Assembly: GCA_043228905.1 (NCBI GenBank)
Contig: JBHGNT010000013.1
Coordinates: 2,356,001 to 2,420,000 of the forward strand
Direction: 5' to 3'
Length of the DNA stretch: 64,000 bases
DNA from: Azolla caroliniana
Taxonomy: Eukaryota; Polypodiophyta
The notes beneath the pieces are model-generated. The model saw nothing but the letters and a program-made list of their open reading frames with translations. It had not been told where the DNA came from and made no database searches. Numbering within the stretch: the stretch's first letter is position 1; every line of letters starts with the position of its first letter. Positions 42,180 through 52,731 of this stretch are shown in pieces. Both the position numbers and the translations under genes were made by a program.

Positions 42180-42604
42180 CCGAATCTTGAACCGAATAAA
42201 CTTCCTCCGATTCATTCCAGGTTTTGTCCGAGTTGGTAGTCTCCAACTCGTCTTCCGTTTTTAGGCCCTTCACAGGTGGCGATGGTAGCACCCGGGTATT
42301 CAGCCTCAGTGCTCGATAGAGCCACTCTTGGCTGCTTTTTGCTGCTCCACGCAACAACCGCACTACCAAGAGAAAACATGTAACCGGAGGTGGATTCACG
42401 ATCCGAATTATCACCAGCCCAATCGGCATTGGTATATCCGACTAGCTTCCCAGCGATACCATGTCGGTATAATAGTCCCCGGTCCTTCGTGCCGCTAACA
42501 TACAAGAGTATCTAGTGTGCACACTAAAGGTGCGCAACGGTCAGCTTTTGCATGAACTGGTTGATCACTCAGACCGGGTAATTGATGTTCGGTTGAGTGA
42601 TTGG
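42180..42604 (-). pseudogene. Copia-2 relic, RNase H part, copy 2
   Basis: Duplicate of 11423-11847. Minus strand reads YTNADWAGDNSDRESTSGYM, SLGSAVVAWSSKKQP and ALSSTEAEYPGA. It is interrupted at 42605 by the start of the G1 LTR; the intact continuation is seen at 31806 and 60798. Confidence 0.8.
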
Positions 42605-42619
42605 TGTCATGATATGGCA

Positions 42620-42666
42620 AGACTCGAGCCCATGACCTTATGCTACATGGGTCGAGCTCTTGACCA
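42620..42666 (-). other. Antisense tRNA-like segment in G1 LTR, copy 2
   Basis: Minus strand TGGTCAAGAGC (A box) and GGCTCGAGTCT (B box with one more mismatch than in copy 1). It starts 15 nt inside the LTR. Confidence 0.55.
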
Positions 42667-42788
42667 TTAGATTATACATTGTAATACGTGGAATATTATT
42701 TTCATTTATGTTTTATTATAGAAAATTGATGTATATTCCAGATTTGTCTGGAACATTCTAGAAACTTCAGGAGTATTCCTTAGAACAC

Positions 42789-42832
42789 TATAAAAGGAGG
42801 CACAAGGTATTATTTCGAACCAAATCGGTTCA
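42789..42832 (+). promoter_or_regulatory. G1 copy 2 core promoter and predicted transcript start
   Basis: TATAAAAG at 42789 and AAATCGGTTCA at 42822-42832, 33 nt downstream, identical to copy 1. Confidence 0.6.
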
Positions 42833-43039
42833 ACGCCAGTCTTAAGCCTCCTAGCTATTGTACATTTTCTTCACATAATATATATCTTTTCTTATCATCA
42901 CTCTCTCTCTCTCTCGATCTCTCCCTCTCTCTCCCTCTCACTCACTCTTTCCTTCTCTCGAGAGTTCTTCACCTCTCTTAGCACTAATACTTCTTTTAGT
43001 ACTAAGTCCTTCTCTGTCTTAGTACTGTTCCTGACAGTC

Positions 43040-43050
43040 TGAACCGATTT
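43040..43050 (+). other. G1 copy 2 putative self-priming site
   Basis: TGAACCGATTT, 3 nt after the LTR end, is the exact reverse complement of 42822-42832. The complementarity ends at 11 nt on both sides. Confidence 0.65.
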
Positions 43051-43109
43051 CTCTACCTTCTGTCTCTCTCATTTCCTACTAATCTCTTATTCCTCTTTTC
43101 TTTTATCCC

Positions 43110-44262
43110 ATGGCCACTGTTAGCGCTGAAGAATATCAATCTGTTTTCTCGGAATTTCAATGCTTGAAAGAGAAGTTCCATGCTTTGGAACAAGAAAACC
43201 AACGGTTGCTGGGGGATCTTCAGCAAATCTCCTTAGAAAAGTAGCAAACGCAACAACAGCATGGGGAACTTGCGTTACGCGTGCAACAATTCGAAGCAAC
43301 CATCATAGCGATGCAACAACAAGGGCTCGGAACACAAGGGATTTATAAAGAACCCAAGATTGGCCTTCCCACGAAGTTCGATGGAACGCGATCGCAGTTT
43401 AGAGGGTTCCTTAACCAGGTACGATTAGTTATTCAAATGCATCCTTCCCGGTATCCCACCGATGCATCACGAGTGGGTTTAGTAGGCACTTTGTTTAGTG
43501 GCTCAGCGTTGGCATGGTTCGCTCCACTATTAGAAAAGGAATCTCCGTTACTCAACAATTTTGAAGAGTTTCTAGGTGAGTATAAAGCATGTTTCGGAGA
43601 TACTGACAGCATCAGGACCGCAATCAACAAAATTCAGCGATTACGCCAAGGTGACCGTCCAGCCTTCACATATGCTGCAGATTTTCGCCTACTCGCCACC
43701 GATATCCCTTGGGATGATCAAGCGTTGATGGAGCAATTCCGTTATGGTTTACGCAACCACGTGAAGGATTTACTCTTGACCTTCCCCGAAGAGCCAAAGT
43801 CCTTAACAGAAGCAATCACTCGCGCGGTGAGATGTGACAACTGCCTCTTTGAGCGACGTTTGGAACGACACCTACAGATGCCGAGGGCAAGATCAGAGCC
43901 CACCAACGCCTCAGTGGTAGCAAGACCTTTTCCGAGGGAGTCATATAATGCGCCTCCAGCGAATACTCCGACTCCGATGGAGATTGACACTACACGTCAT
44001 CGAGGGCCATTATCCGAAGAAGAAAAGCAGCTACGCCATACAAATTGACTATGTCTTTACTGCGGTGGACCAGGACATATTGCAATAAATTGCCCCCATA
44101 GGCCAAGAAGACAGGTAAACCAAATAGTCGTTAGTTCTAATTGTACTAAACCCGAGCCTATTTTAGTAGGGATATCTAATAGTCCTAATAGTACTAATAG
44201 CCCAGATCTAGCGAACAGATTTGATGTCCTTAGTCAGTTAGAAGAAGAGTTAAATGACTAAG
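43110..44262 (+). pseudogene. G1 gag, copy 2
   Basis: Same protein as at 12335-13477. TAG at 43242-43244 replaces CAG in the coiled coil, and TGA at 44046-44048 replaces CGA just before the zinc knuckle C-LY-C-GGPG-H-IAIN-C. No frameshift up to there. Both lesions are C-to-T changes in CHG and CG contexts. Confidence 0.88.
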
Positions 44263-44287
44263 TCCAGCCAAAATAGGAGCCGTTTGG

Positions 44288-45185
44288 TTGGACAACCCTA
44301 GATCTGTGCAGCCCATTAGTGGTTCCATTCCCGTACGGGGAGCATATAACCTCGTACGGATCCGACCAGGAGACGAATGGAAGACCGCGTTTCGCACCAA
44401 ATATGGGCATTTCGAGTATACGGTCATGCCGTTCGGCCTCACTAATGCACCGACAGTCTTCCAAAACATGGCTAATGATATATTCCGAGATCTTTTGGAT
44501 GATATTTTGATCATCTATTTGAATGATCTACTGGTTTATTCAAAGACCCAAGAAGAGCATGATTCTCATGTACTATTAGTACTAAAACGACTTCGAGAAC
44601 ATGGTCTATATGCAAAGCTGGAAAAATGCAGTTTCGGGTGCAACCAAGTGGAATTTCTCGGCCACATCATTTCGTCAAAAGGCATCTCCATGGACCCAGC
44701 TAAGGTCAAAACGGTGGTAGAATGGCAGACTCTGCGTTCGGTGCAGGATGTGCAATGCTTCCTAGGCTTTGCCAATTTTTACCGGAAGTTCATACAAGAT
44801 TACTCAAAGATCGTTCTACCTCTCACACAACTTACCAGGAAGGGACAACCGTTCATTTGGTCTGAAGAAACGGATGTGGCTTTCGAGAATCTTAAAAAGG
44901 CATTTACATCGGCTCCAATTCTAGCTCATGTCGATCCGGAAAAACCATTCATTATCAAAGCTGACGCATCGGATTTTGCATTGGGGAGCATTGTGTCACA
45001 ACAGGGGAATGATGAGAAGCTACATCCTGTGGCTTTTCACTCATGCAAGTCTGATGCCGACGAAATCAACTACGAAATTCATGATAAGAAGCTGTTGGCA
45101 ATAGTGGATTCTTTTATGCAATGGAGGCATTTTTTGAAGGGATCCTCTCATCCGGTCACCGTATTTATTGACCACAAGAACCTCA
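44288..45185 (+). pseudogene. G1 RT-RNase H fragment, copy 2
   Basis: An open stretch without stops: [34 protein letters not shown], the altered catalytic box [45 protein letters not shown], and RNase H ADASDFALGSIVSQ and YEIHDKKLLAIVDS. It ends after VFIDHKNL. The Asn in place of the first catalytic Asp would abolish polymerase activity. The ORF runs on to 45346 only by chance, through copia integrase sequence. Confidence 0.88.
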
Positions 45186-45331
45186 GATCCAACTTCTTAC
45201 GCTTCTCATCCGGTACATGCACATATGCTATGCTACCAAAGATCCGAAGGTGTCTCAAATTCGACTTCTACCCCAAAATACAACTCATGTGCCAACACCT
45301 CCTCTTGGATCCGGTTTTGGATGTAGAATCG
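45186..45331 (-). pseudogene. Copia-2 integrase scrap
   Basis: Matches 6868-7000 (integrase C-terminal part, minus strand); 45796-45830 is its continuation across an LTR-like insertion. Confidence 0.7.
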
Positions 45332-45795
45332 TTGTTACGGGCATGACCATATAATATCCCATGGTGAGAATTTACCGTAGTATTCTATACACGTGGATAA
45401 GTGTGAGGGTTAAACCAGAGTGTAAAGAAGGGGAGGATTACTTTTAATCCTCGGGATTGAGACAACCCATTAGGTCAAGTGTGAACTTGCCTGGGGGCCT
45501 TGGGTATCGCTATAAATAAGAGGCCTAGCTACCCTCATTTGATCATCTTCTTGACTACATCGAGACTCTGCTCTTGTGGTGGGTCAACTCTTGTAGCGAG
45601 CGCGCCAGCACCAGGTACGACTCGACGCCACGGCGGTGGTATGGGACGCCGATCGAGGCTCGAGTCCGTCTCGATCCCTTCGCTCAAGGGTGGTCGGGTG
45701 GATCGGCACCCTTCTTTCTCTTTCTCCTTTCTATCTATAATTTCTTTATCCTTATCTTAAGCTTACTTTAGTACTTAGATCTCTAATAACCGCGT
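45332..45795. mobile_element. Possible solo LTR of an unidentified family
   Basis: About 464 bp placed inside the copia scrap: the uninterrupted form at 6993 reads GTAGAACCACTTCAGCC. It starts TGTTACGGGC and ends CTAATAACC, and contains TATAAATAAGAGGCC near 45511 and a CT-rich end. I see no clean target duplication, and no second copy in the window. Confidence 0.45.
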
Positions 45796-45830
45796 CAGCC
45801 TAGTAGAATTTGGGCATGCTCTTCTCCTCC

Positions 45831-46605
45831 TGCATTGCCCTTACAGCGTCGACAATCGTTCGTTACGTGACTCAGGTGGGAACCTTTGGGGTTTTGGACT
45901 AGGAAGAGGAAGAATTTGAGACAAGTTTATATTTATGGATAGATTATTAGAAAGAGAGATAGAAATTTCGTGAATCCCACGAGTGTATTGTATTCGATTA
46001 ATCAATATTTAGATAAGAATATGTAGAAGATTGAAAGAAAGAGATTAAAAAGAACTTGTGAATCCCACAAGTATAGATTATGTCGTGAATCCCACGAATA
46101 TAGTTTGTTAATTGGTGTTTTAGGAAATATATCCAATTTCCAAATAATCCACACACTTATTACATTGTGCTCCCCATCCTTATATGGTGATGAGAGAGTC
46201 TTCACAATCCATGCTTAAACTTTATGCTTTTCCTATCAATAGACTATATGCTTTATTTAACATGCTTTTTCTAAAGTGATCATGCTTTTTCTAATTTGTG
46301 CGTTTTTAATTGACTATAGTGTTCATGCACGCTACAGGTGCATGTGTAGCTTTTTCTTTTATCATGCGTTTTTCTAAAGTTTATCCTAGCATGAACTTGC
46401 ATTTTTATGTGGGACATCTACTTTTTAACACTAATGAAAAGCTAGTGAAATGGCAAGACATTACGTTATTAACATGGAGGTGCAATGTTCGAATCTTGCC
46501 CTGTGCATGTAATGCTTAGTTTGATATTTTCTTCTTTTTTCTTCATATTTATTCAATCGGTTATTTTATATTATTTTCATGTAGTGTACTAAATACACTA
46601 CGACA
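45831..46605 (-). repeat. Element B LTR, copy f (3' LTR)
   Basis: Full-length LTR, ending CTACGACA. The left edge is approximate. The tRNA-like segment at about 46440-46497 has CAATGTTCGAATCTTGCC, so the B box is GTTCGAATCT with one change. Confidence 0.75.
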
Positions 46606-47279
46606 CTCGCCCCCTCCGAAACCACAAATCCTCCGGCATGTGCAGAAGTTGTCGGTGATTGTTAGCCTTCTCCATTCGGTCTCCGCCTGGTTTGTTTCGT
46701 CACTAGTCGTTTTCGGTTGCCGGCTCCATCTGTTCGCCGATTTTCAGTTGCTTGCTCTACCCGGTTTCCGGTTACTGGCCCTCGTAATTCTTCTTTACTT
46801 GTAGTACCCTCCGTTTCTCTTGCTATGTCCACTTTGTCTCTCCATTTCGAGCACAACCATTCTTTCCACCCAACTCATTTTAACCATCCGATCCACCATA
46901 GTCTTCGTTCACTCTTTGCATAGCCATGGCTGATTGTCGCAACTCCTCGTGCTATTCTTAAGCATAACCATTCATGTCTTGTCAAATTTGCTTGGCCCGC
47001 TTGGTCCTTCTTATCTATTGTAGTGCCTTTACTTGGCCTTGTCCTTGTCTTTATCAATGTCGAATTCTCTTCGAATCTCTGGTTGAGTCGGATTAGCTTC
47101 TTTCCAAATCGGTGTCGTCCGATCGTCTTTTGGTTGGATCGGCTTCCATTCCGATTTGGAGTTGGTTGATTGGTTTTTACCGATTCAGTAGTTGCTTCCT
47201 TTTCCTTGTTTTGACCGGTCTCAACCGGTTCGAACTCCAACATTTCTTTCTGGATCGGTCTCGTCTAGTCGGCTTTTGG

Positions 47280-47293
47280 TTTAGGGTTTAGGG
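47280..47293 (+). repeat. Two TTTAGGG units at a duplication join
   Basis: TTTAGGGTTTAGGG followed by TTTG, exactly where the Element B gag tail starts over. The unit is the common plant telomere repeat. Confidence 0.6.
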
Positions 47294-47960
47294 TTTGTCA
47301 AATTCATGTCTTGTCAAATTTGCTTGACCCGCTTGGTTCTTCTTATCTGTGGTTCTTCTTGTCCTTGTCTTTATCAATGTCGAATTCTTTTCGAATCTCT
47401 GGTTGAGTCGGATTAGCTTCTTTCCAAATCGGTGTCGTCCGATCGTCTTTCGGTTGGATAAGCTTCCATTCCGATTTGGAGTTGGTTGATTGGTTTTTAC
47501 CGATTCAGTATTTGCTTCCTTTTCCTTGTTTTGATCGGCCTCGACCGGTTCGACCTCCGGCATTTCTTTCCGGATCGGTCTTGTCTAGTCGGCTTTTGGT
47601 TGGAATGATTTCCGTCCGCATGGAACTCGACCAATTGGATTTTGTCCAAATCCACTTCTGCTTGCTTTAGCTTTCGTTTAGACCGGAATTCCGGCCGGAT
47701 CATCTTGCGTCCGGATCCTCTTTCGGCTTTACATTATCTGCTCGCACCTCCTGTTTCTCTGGTCTCACGTTGGTTCTCGAACACAACCGCCGAAGTCTCT
47801 ATAATTAATGGGTAGGAATCGTCGGTATTATCATCCTCCGTCGTTTCACCCATAGCCACCTTCTCGGCTATCTCTCCATCGTCTGCATCATCTTCAACCT
47901 TTGTTTTCTCTCCGTCTCTTCGCTCTCATGTTGCCTTCCAGATGCAACTGACGGTGTCTC

Positions 47961-49708
47961 TGGAATTCTTATTTTGATATTTTCTTCTCCGAATCTTGAA
48001 CCGAATCAGCTTCGTCCGATTCATTCCAGGTTTTGTCCGACATGGTAGTCTCCAACTCTTCTTCCGTTTTTAGGCCCTTCACCACATCAGATCACGTCCG
48101 TGTCTTGGCCTTCTTCCGGTTGGCTAGACTATCCTGCTTGACTCTGCCACCGCCGCCGCTTCCTCCCACATGTTCGGATGTGGCGACTCCTTCGGTCGGC
48201 TCGGGTTCCTTTATCTCCACATCTCCCCCGTTGGTTCTTTCTTCCTATCGGGCTCCTTGTCCGGTGCCATCCATTCCAGCTCCTGCTCTTGCCCTCAAGT
48301 GTGGCACATTGAGATGAGAAATGCCGAGCATCTCTCAAAAATGCTGCAACTTTTATGATCTAAGCGGCTTGGTGAAGATGTGGGCGACCTATTGATCTGT
48401 GTGACCATATCAAAATTCAACATCACCGCTCAGAACCCGCTCACGCGCATAGTGATACTGCACTTCTATGTGCTTCGTCCGTGCATAGAGTACAGGGTTA
48501 TTGGCGAGCTGTAGGTTTCTTATGTTGTCACCATAAATAAAGATTGGGCTATACACCTCGATCAGGAAGTCTCATAGGAGTCACCGAATCCAGATGGCTT
48601 CACAGGTGGCAATAGTAGCGCTCGGGTATTCAGGCTCAGTGCTCGACAGACCCACTATTGGCTACTTTTTGTTGCTCCACGCAACAACCGCACTACCATG
48701 TGAAAACATGTAACCGGAGGTGGATTGGAGATCCGATGCATCACCAACCCAATCAGCATCGGTATATCCGACTAGCTTCCTAGCTATACCGTGTCGGTAT
48801 AATAGTCTCCAATCCTTCGTGCTGCTAACATACCAAAGTATCCAGTGTGCGCACTAAAGTTGCTCGATCGTCGACTTTTGCATGAACTGGCTGATCACTC
48901 CGACTGGGTAACTGATGTTGGGTCGAGCGATTGTCAAGTATATGAGGCTTTCGACAATTGGTCAGAACTGTTTCTCATCGCAGGCTGGGCCGGAGTCGGG
49001 ACAAAGCTTCAGGTTCCGGTCTAGGGGTGTGGAAATCGATCGACATTCCTTCATGCCGAACTTGTACAACATATTCAACACATACTGTCTTTGTGACAGC
49101 AACATGCCATCGAGGGGTTCGAATCACCTCAATCCCAGGAAAATAATAAAGATCCCCCAGGTCCCCCAGGTCGGATAACTGGGACTTCACTCTGCCGATT
49201 TCATCCAGTCTAGGTCCGGTGATGACTAAATCATCAACATATGGTACGATATAGACCGGAACGTTCAGACCTTTCCGGATGAACAATGACGAGTTGGACT
49301 TTGAGGCTGCAAACCCCATCTTACGCAACTGGTGCGTGATCTTCGTATTCCAAGATCGGTGGGCTTGCTTCAAACCGTAAAACAACTTCTTCAGTCAAAA
49401 TACTGCCGCCTTGTTCATCTCCGATTGGAATCTGAGGGGTTGGATCATATAGACCCGTTCTTCAAGGCCACCTTGAAGAAAAACATTCTTCATGTCCATT
49501 TGGTGAAGACGCCATCCCCTTACCGCAACAACAACCAATACCACACGAACCGTTGTCATCTTCGCTACCGGAGCAAGGGTCTCATCATAGTTGATTCCGT
49601 GGGTCTATGCGTATGCCTTTGCCCTTAACCGGGCCTTGTACCGGTTGACTGAAGCGTCAACATTGTACTTCAACTTATATACCCATTTGCAACCGATCGG
49701 TTTACACT
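47961..49708 (-). pseudogene. Copia-2 relic, longest copy
   Basis: Minus-strand remains running from the start of RT to beyond RNase H. 49708-49560 encodes PIGCKWVYKLKY and NYDETLAPVAKM. 49385-48975 encodes FYGLKQAHRSWNTKITHQLR, YVDDLVITGP and TPRPEPEALSRL. 48900-48600 holds RNase H, and 48560-48380 encodes ARTKHIEVQYHYARERVLSG and AHIFTKPL. Stops and frameshifts are frequent. It is joined on the left to Element B and on the right to chromovirus G4. Confidence 0.85.
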
Positions 49709-49743
49709 ATCAGGGAGGGTCAACTAGGTCGCATGTATCGTCG

Positions 49744-50624
49744 CCTTCAAAAGAATTTAATACTATTTTAACAGTAGTCGATCGATTTACCAAGATGGCA
49801 CATTTTTCACCATGTGTAAAGAGCATCAGTAGTCAGGAAACCATAGATCTCATTGTGCATGAAGTGTCATCCACAAACTGATGGACAAACAGAGCGCACA
49901 AATCAAACGCTCGAGCAATATCATCATTGCTTCATCAATTATCAACAACATGATTGTAGTAATGTTTTATATCTTGCTTGGTTTGCATATAATAACAGGA
50001 TACACTCTTCTACCAAGGTTACACCTTTCTTTGCCTACAGTGGCAACCATCCTCGATGGTGTATCCAAGATCTTCTTGAGGTCGCACGGAACTGTAGTGA
50101 AAAGTATTAGCTTCATCCACTACACCAAATCCAGTTAGTGTTATCTTCACATCTTCAAACATCGTAAGCACAACATAAGACTAATGCAAATCACCATCAT
50201 CTTATGTCTCCATTTAAGGTTGGTGACCGAGTATGGTTGCTTCGTCGTCACGTCAAGACTAACCGACCCTGTGAGAAACTCGATTATCAGTGCTTAGGTC
50301 ATTTTCTCATCACGGCGTGGATTAATGATGCAACCTTTCGTCTTAACCTTCCAGCACACATGCGGCTTCACCCAATCTTTCATAGCTCTCTTTTGGAACC
50401 TTGTCACACCTCTTCCATTCCTAATCGAGTCGTGCCACCTCCGCCCCCAATCCAACTTGTTGACGGCCCCGAATATGAGATAACAACTATTCTCGATTCT
50501 AAGATTGTGCGTAATAAGCTCTATTATTTGGTTGATTGGGTACGCTATCGTCCAAGTGATCGCACTTGGGAACCCGTCAATACTATTTCTAATGCTCAAG
50601 CTCTTGTCGACGACTTCATGGACA
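49744..50624 (+). pseudogene. G4 integrase and chromodomain remnant
   Basis: Plus strand. The integrase core starts FNTILTVVDRFTKMAHFSPC. A deletion at about 49870 joins it to HPQTDGQTERTNQTLEQY, and frameshifts follow (AWFAYNNRIHSSTKVTPFFA). 50204-50668 is open and encodes SPFKVGDRVWLLRRHVKT, HPIFHSSLLEP, and a chromodomain (YEITTILDSKIV, YYLVDWVRYRPSDRTWEPV). The chromodomain would bind methylated histone and steer integration. Its reading frame runs into the LTR. This identifies the family as a chromovirus. Confidence 0.88.
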
Positions 50625-50907
50625 TAAACATCATGGCTTCACCTAGGCTTGAACCCAAGACCTTGTAATACATAATGAAGAACCCAACCATTAAGATATC
50701 CTATGATTATATGAGATGATAAATGCTACTTCTTGTAATACACCGATTATTGTATATACTCAGGAACATTATCCTAGAACATCTTAGAATATTCTAGGTC
50801 TAGAACATTATAGAAATCTCTACGCTATTCTATAGGAACCTATAAAAATAGGGGCATACATGTATTCTCAAATCAATACCAATCTTAAGCTCTCATCGCC
50901 TATCTTG
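50625..50907 (+). repeat. G4 3' LTR, first part
   Basis: U3 begins with an antisense tRNA-like segment (minus strand TGGTTGGGTTC at 50680-50690 and GGTTCAAGCCT at 50645-50655). A TATAAAAATAGG box lies near 50842. It is split by G2 at TCTTG and continues at 55893. The left edge is approximate. Confidence 0.7.
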
Positions 50908-51395
50908 TGTCAAGGCCTTAGCTTGACAAAAGAAGATTGAACAAGAGAGGAAAAGAAAGAGAGAACAATGCCTATATTTTTATTATAATAGGAAATTATA
51001 CAAAAGGAAGAACTAGAATATTTGACAAAGACTGGTGTTAACCTAGAATGGTTCTAACAATCCAATATGTCCTATTTATATAGGAGTAGTATGTGCCCCT
51101 TGGATGTTTGTAGGGTCATGATACCCTTTGGGATGTTGTAGGGTCATGATACCCTTTGGGATATTGAAGAGTCTTGGCACCCTTTGGGATATTGAAGGGT
51201 CTTGGCACCTTTTGGGATATTGAAAGGCACCCTTTGGATATTTATAGGTTTACATTATCAATATTATAATAAAGTAAATTATACTATCTTTACGTAAAAC
51301 ATATATAACCTAATGGCTAGATTTGAGTGGTCCTCTTTAGGAGGTCACGGGTTCGAGTCACCCTAAACCTCATGGGGTTTCATCTAATCATCACA
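50908..51395 (-). repeat. G2 3' LTR
   Basis: TGTCAAGG to CATCACA (plus reading), with a diverged short tandem (ATGATACCCTTTGGGAT-type, several units near 51115-51240) and a tRNA-like segment near its outer end. Confidence 0.9.
51314..51360 (+). other. Antisense tRNA-like segment in G2 3' LTR
   Basis: TGGCTAGATTTGAG (A box-like), the hairpin CCTC-TTTAG-GAGG in the anticodon-arm position, and GGTTCGAGTCA (B box, 10 of 11). It is on the strand opposite the element, 35-80 nt from the U3 start. The 5' LTR has the same at 55806-55852. Confidence 0.65.
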
Positions 51396-51410
51396 CCATC
51401 TCCCTCCTTT
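51396..51410 (-). other. G2 polypurine tract
   Basis: Minus strand AAAGGAGGGAGATGG directly before the 3' LTR. Confidence 0.9.
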
Positions 51411-52647
51411 GATGACGAGTTCCACGAGTCATAATGCATGAATTGGGGCTCGACTTATTTGGATATTGACGATGAAATTCAGCTACAAGATCAGAGGTGT
51501 TGTCAAGGTTCTCGACTAGTTCCCAAGTACGATCATTAGGTGTATAACCTAACCAGTCGATGAGATAATAAAGCTTCTTACGTACTATCTTGGAGTCCAA
51601 AACAACTTTGACTTCAAATTTTGGGCCGGAAACAAGTTGAACCGGAGGTGGGGGTAGAACAACCCGATTTAGAATGGAACTAGCATTGTAAGGTTCCAAC
51701 AATGAGACATGAAATACTGGGTGTAGATGCATGTGTGGGGGAAGATCAAGGCAAAATGCAACATCATTGATTTGATGAGAGATAATAAATGGACCAAGCC
51801 GTTGATAATAAATGGACCAAGTGTAAAAAATCCACCCAATCATCCTGTTGATAATTGATGAAACATCAAAGATATTGTTCTAGAGTTTTATTTGTGCGTC
51901 TGTTTGACCGTCACTTTGTGGATGATAGCTTGAAGAAAGTTTACAAGAGACTTTGAGCATCTCAAGCAACTGTTTCCAGAATTTTGAGATGAATTGTGCG
52001 CCACGATCACTAATGATGTCATTTGGAAGACCATGAAGCTGAAATACTTCTTTCATAATGATGTCTGCAGTTTCTATACTATTGATAGTTTTCGTGCATG
52101 GAAGAAAATGCGTCATCTTTGTGAATCGATTTATTACAGTGAGGATAGCATCAAAACTCTTTGAAAAGTGAAGATCTATTATAAAGTCCACAGAGATGGA
52201 TTTCCACGAACCAGTAGGAACTGGCCATGGATGTAATAACCCATATGGTCGATGTCGTGGAATCTTTGATCGACAACACACGTCACAAGTACGAACATAA
52301 TCCTCAACAAACTCCCGAAGATGAGGCCACCAATAGTTTCGAGAAACTAGCTCCAAATTTTTGTGGATTCCAAAGTGACCAGCCATTGGGTTGTCATGAC
52401 AATATTGCATTACTTGGAGTCGAGATGAACCATTGGGGATATACAAAAGAGTGTTACGAAAAAGTAACCCATTTTTCCATTGAAATTGGTTATAATCTTT
52501 ACAAGGATACTTGGATTTTGAAGAAGATGCACGATCTGAAATGATATGATTGAATACATCTTGAGGAAATTTATCAGAAATGATACCTATTTGCATTGAA
52601 TCAAGGAGCCTAGAATCTTCAAGTGCTTTAGAGGCATTAATAGTCAA
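51411..52647 (-). pseudogene. G2 integrase and chromodomain
   Basis: 52647-51880 encodes the linker, the zinc finger (HDNPMAGHFGIHKNL ... CDVCCRSKIPRHR), the core SVDFIIDL, TVINRFTKMTHFLPC, IISDRGAQFISKFWKQL and YHPQSDGQTDAQIKL, then a stop. After a loss of the integrase C-terminal part, 51843-51391 encodes HLHPVFHVSLLEP and a chromodomain (FEVKVVLDSKIV, YYLIDWLGYTPNDRTWELV). Both parts are in one frame, but they are separated by a stop and a deletion. Confidence 0.9.
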
Positions 52648-52731
52648 TAGTCGAAACCGATCAGGCCCTAGGATGACTTGCTTTTGATGATCAAATGTGG
52701 GCTCACCTGGTTGTGGTGCTAAATAAGATCG

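Larger units (their letters stand above)
42605..43036 (+). repeat. G1 copy 2 5' LTR
   Basis: 432 bp, TGTCATG to CTGACA, matching 11848-12261 with an extra CT-rich run near 42900. Confidence 0.8.
42605..45185 (+). mobile_element. G1 copy 2, deleted chromovirus-like element
   Basis: LTR, leader, gag with two stops, then RT and RNase H to about 45185, where it is fused to a copia integrase relic. It extends 1.4 kb further than copy 1. Its left LTR end is clean (TGTCATG) against the copia relic; no right LTR remains. Confidence 0.8.
45831..47960 (-). mobile_element. Element B, copy 4 (3' LTR and gag tail)
   Basis: LTR (45831-46605), polypurine tract, then gag C-terminal sequence on the minus strand (WRDKVDIARETEGTTSKEEL; KTNQPTPNRNGSRSNQKTIG). 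About 330 bp of the tail is tandemly duplicated around 47300, with a TTTAGGG pair at the join. It runs into a copia relic at about 47960. Frames are broken. Confidence 0.75.

Noticed and set aside
47280-47293. True telomere or subtelomere
   Set aside because: Only two TTTAGGG units, embedded in Element B sequence on both sides.
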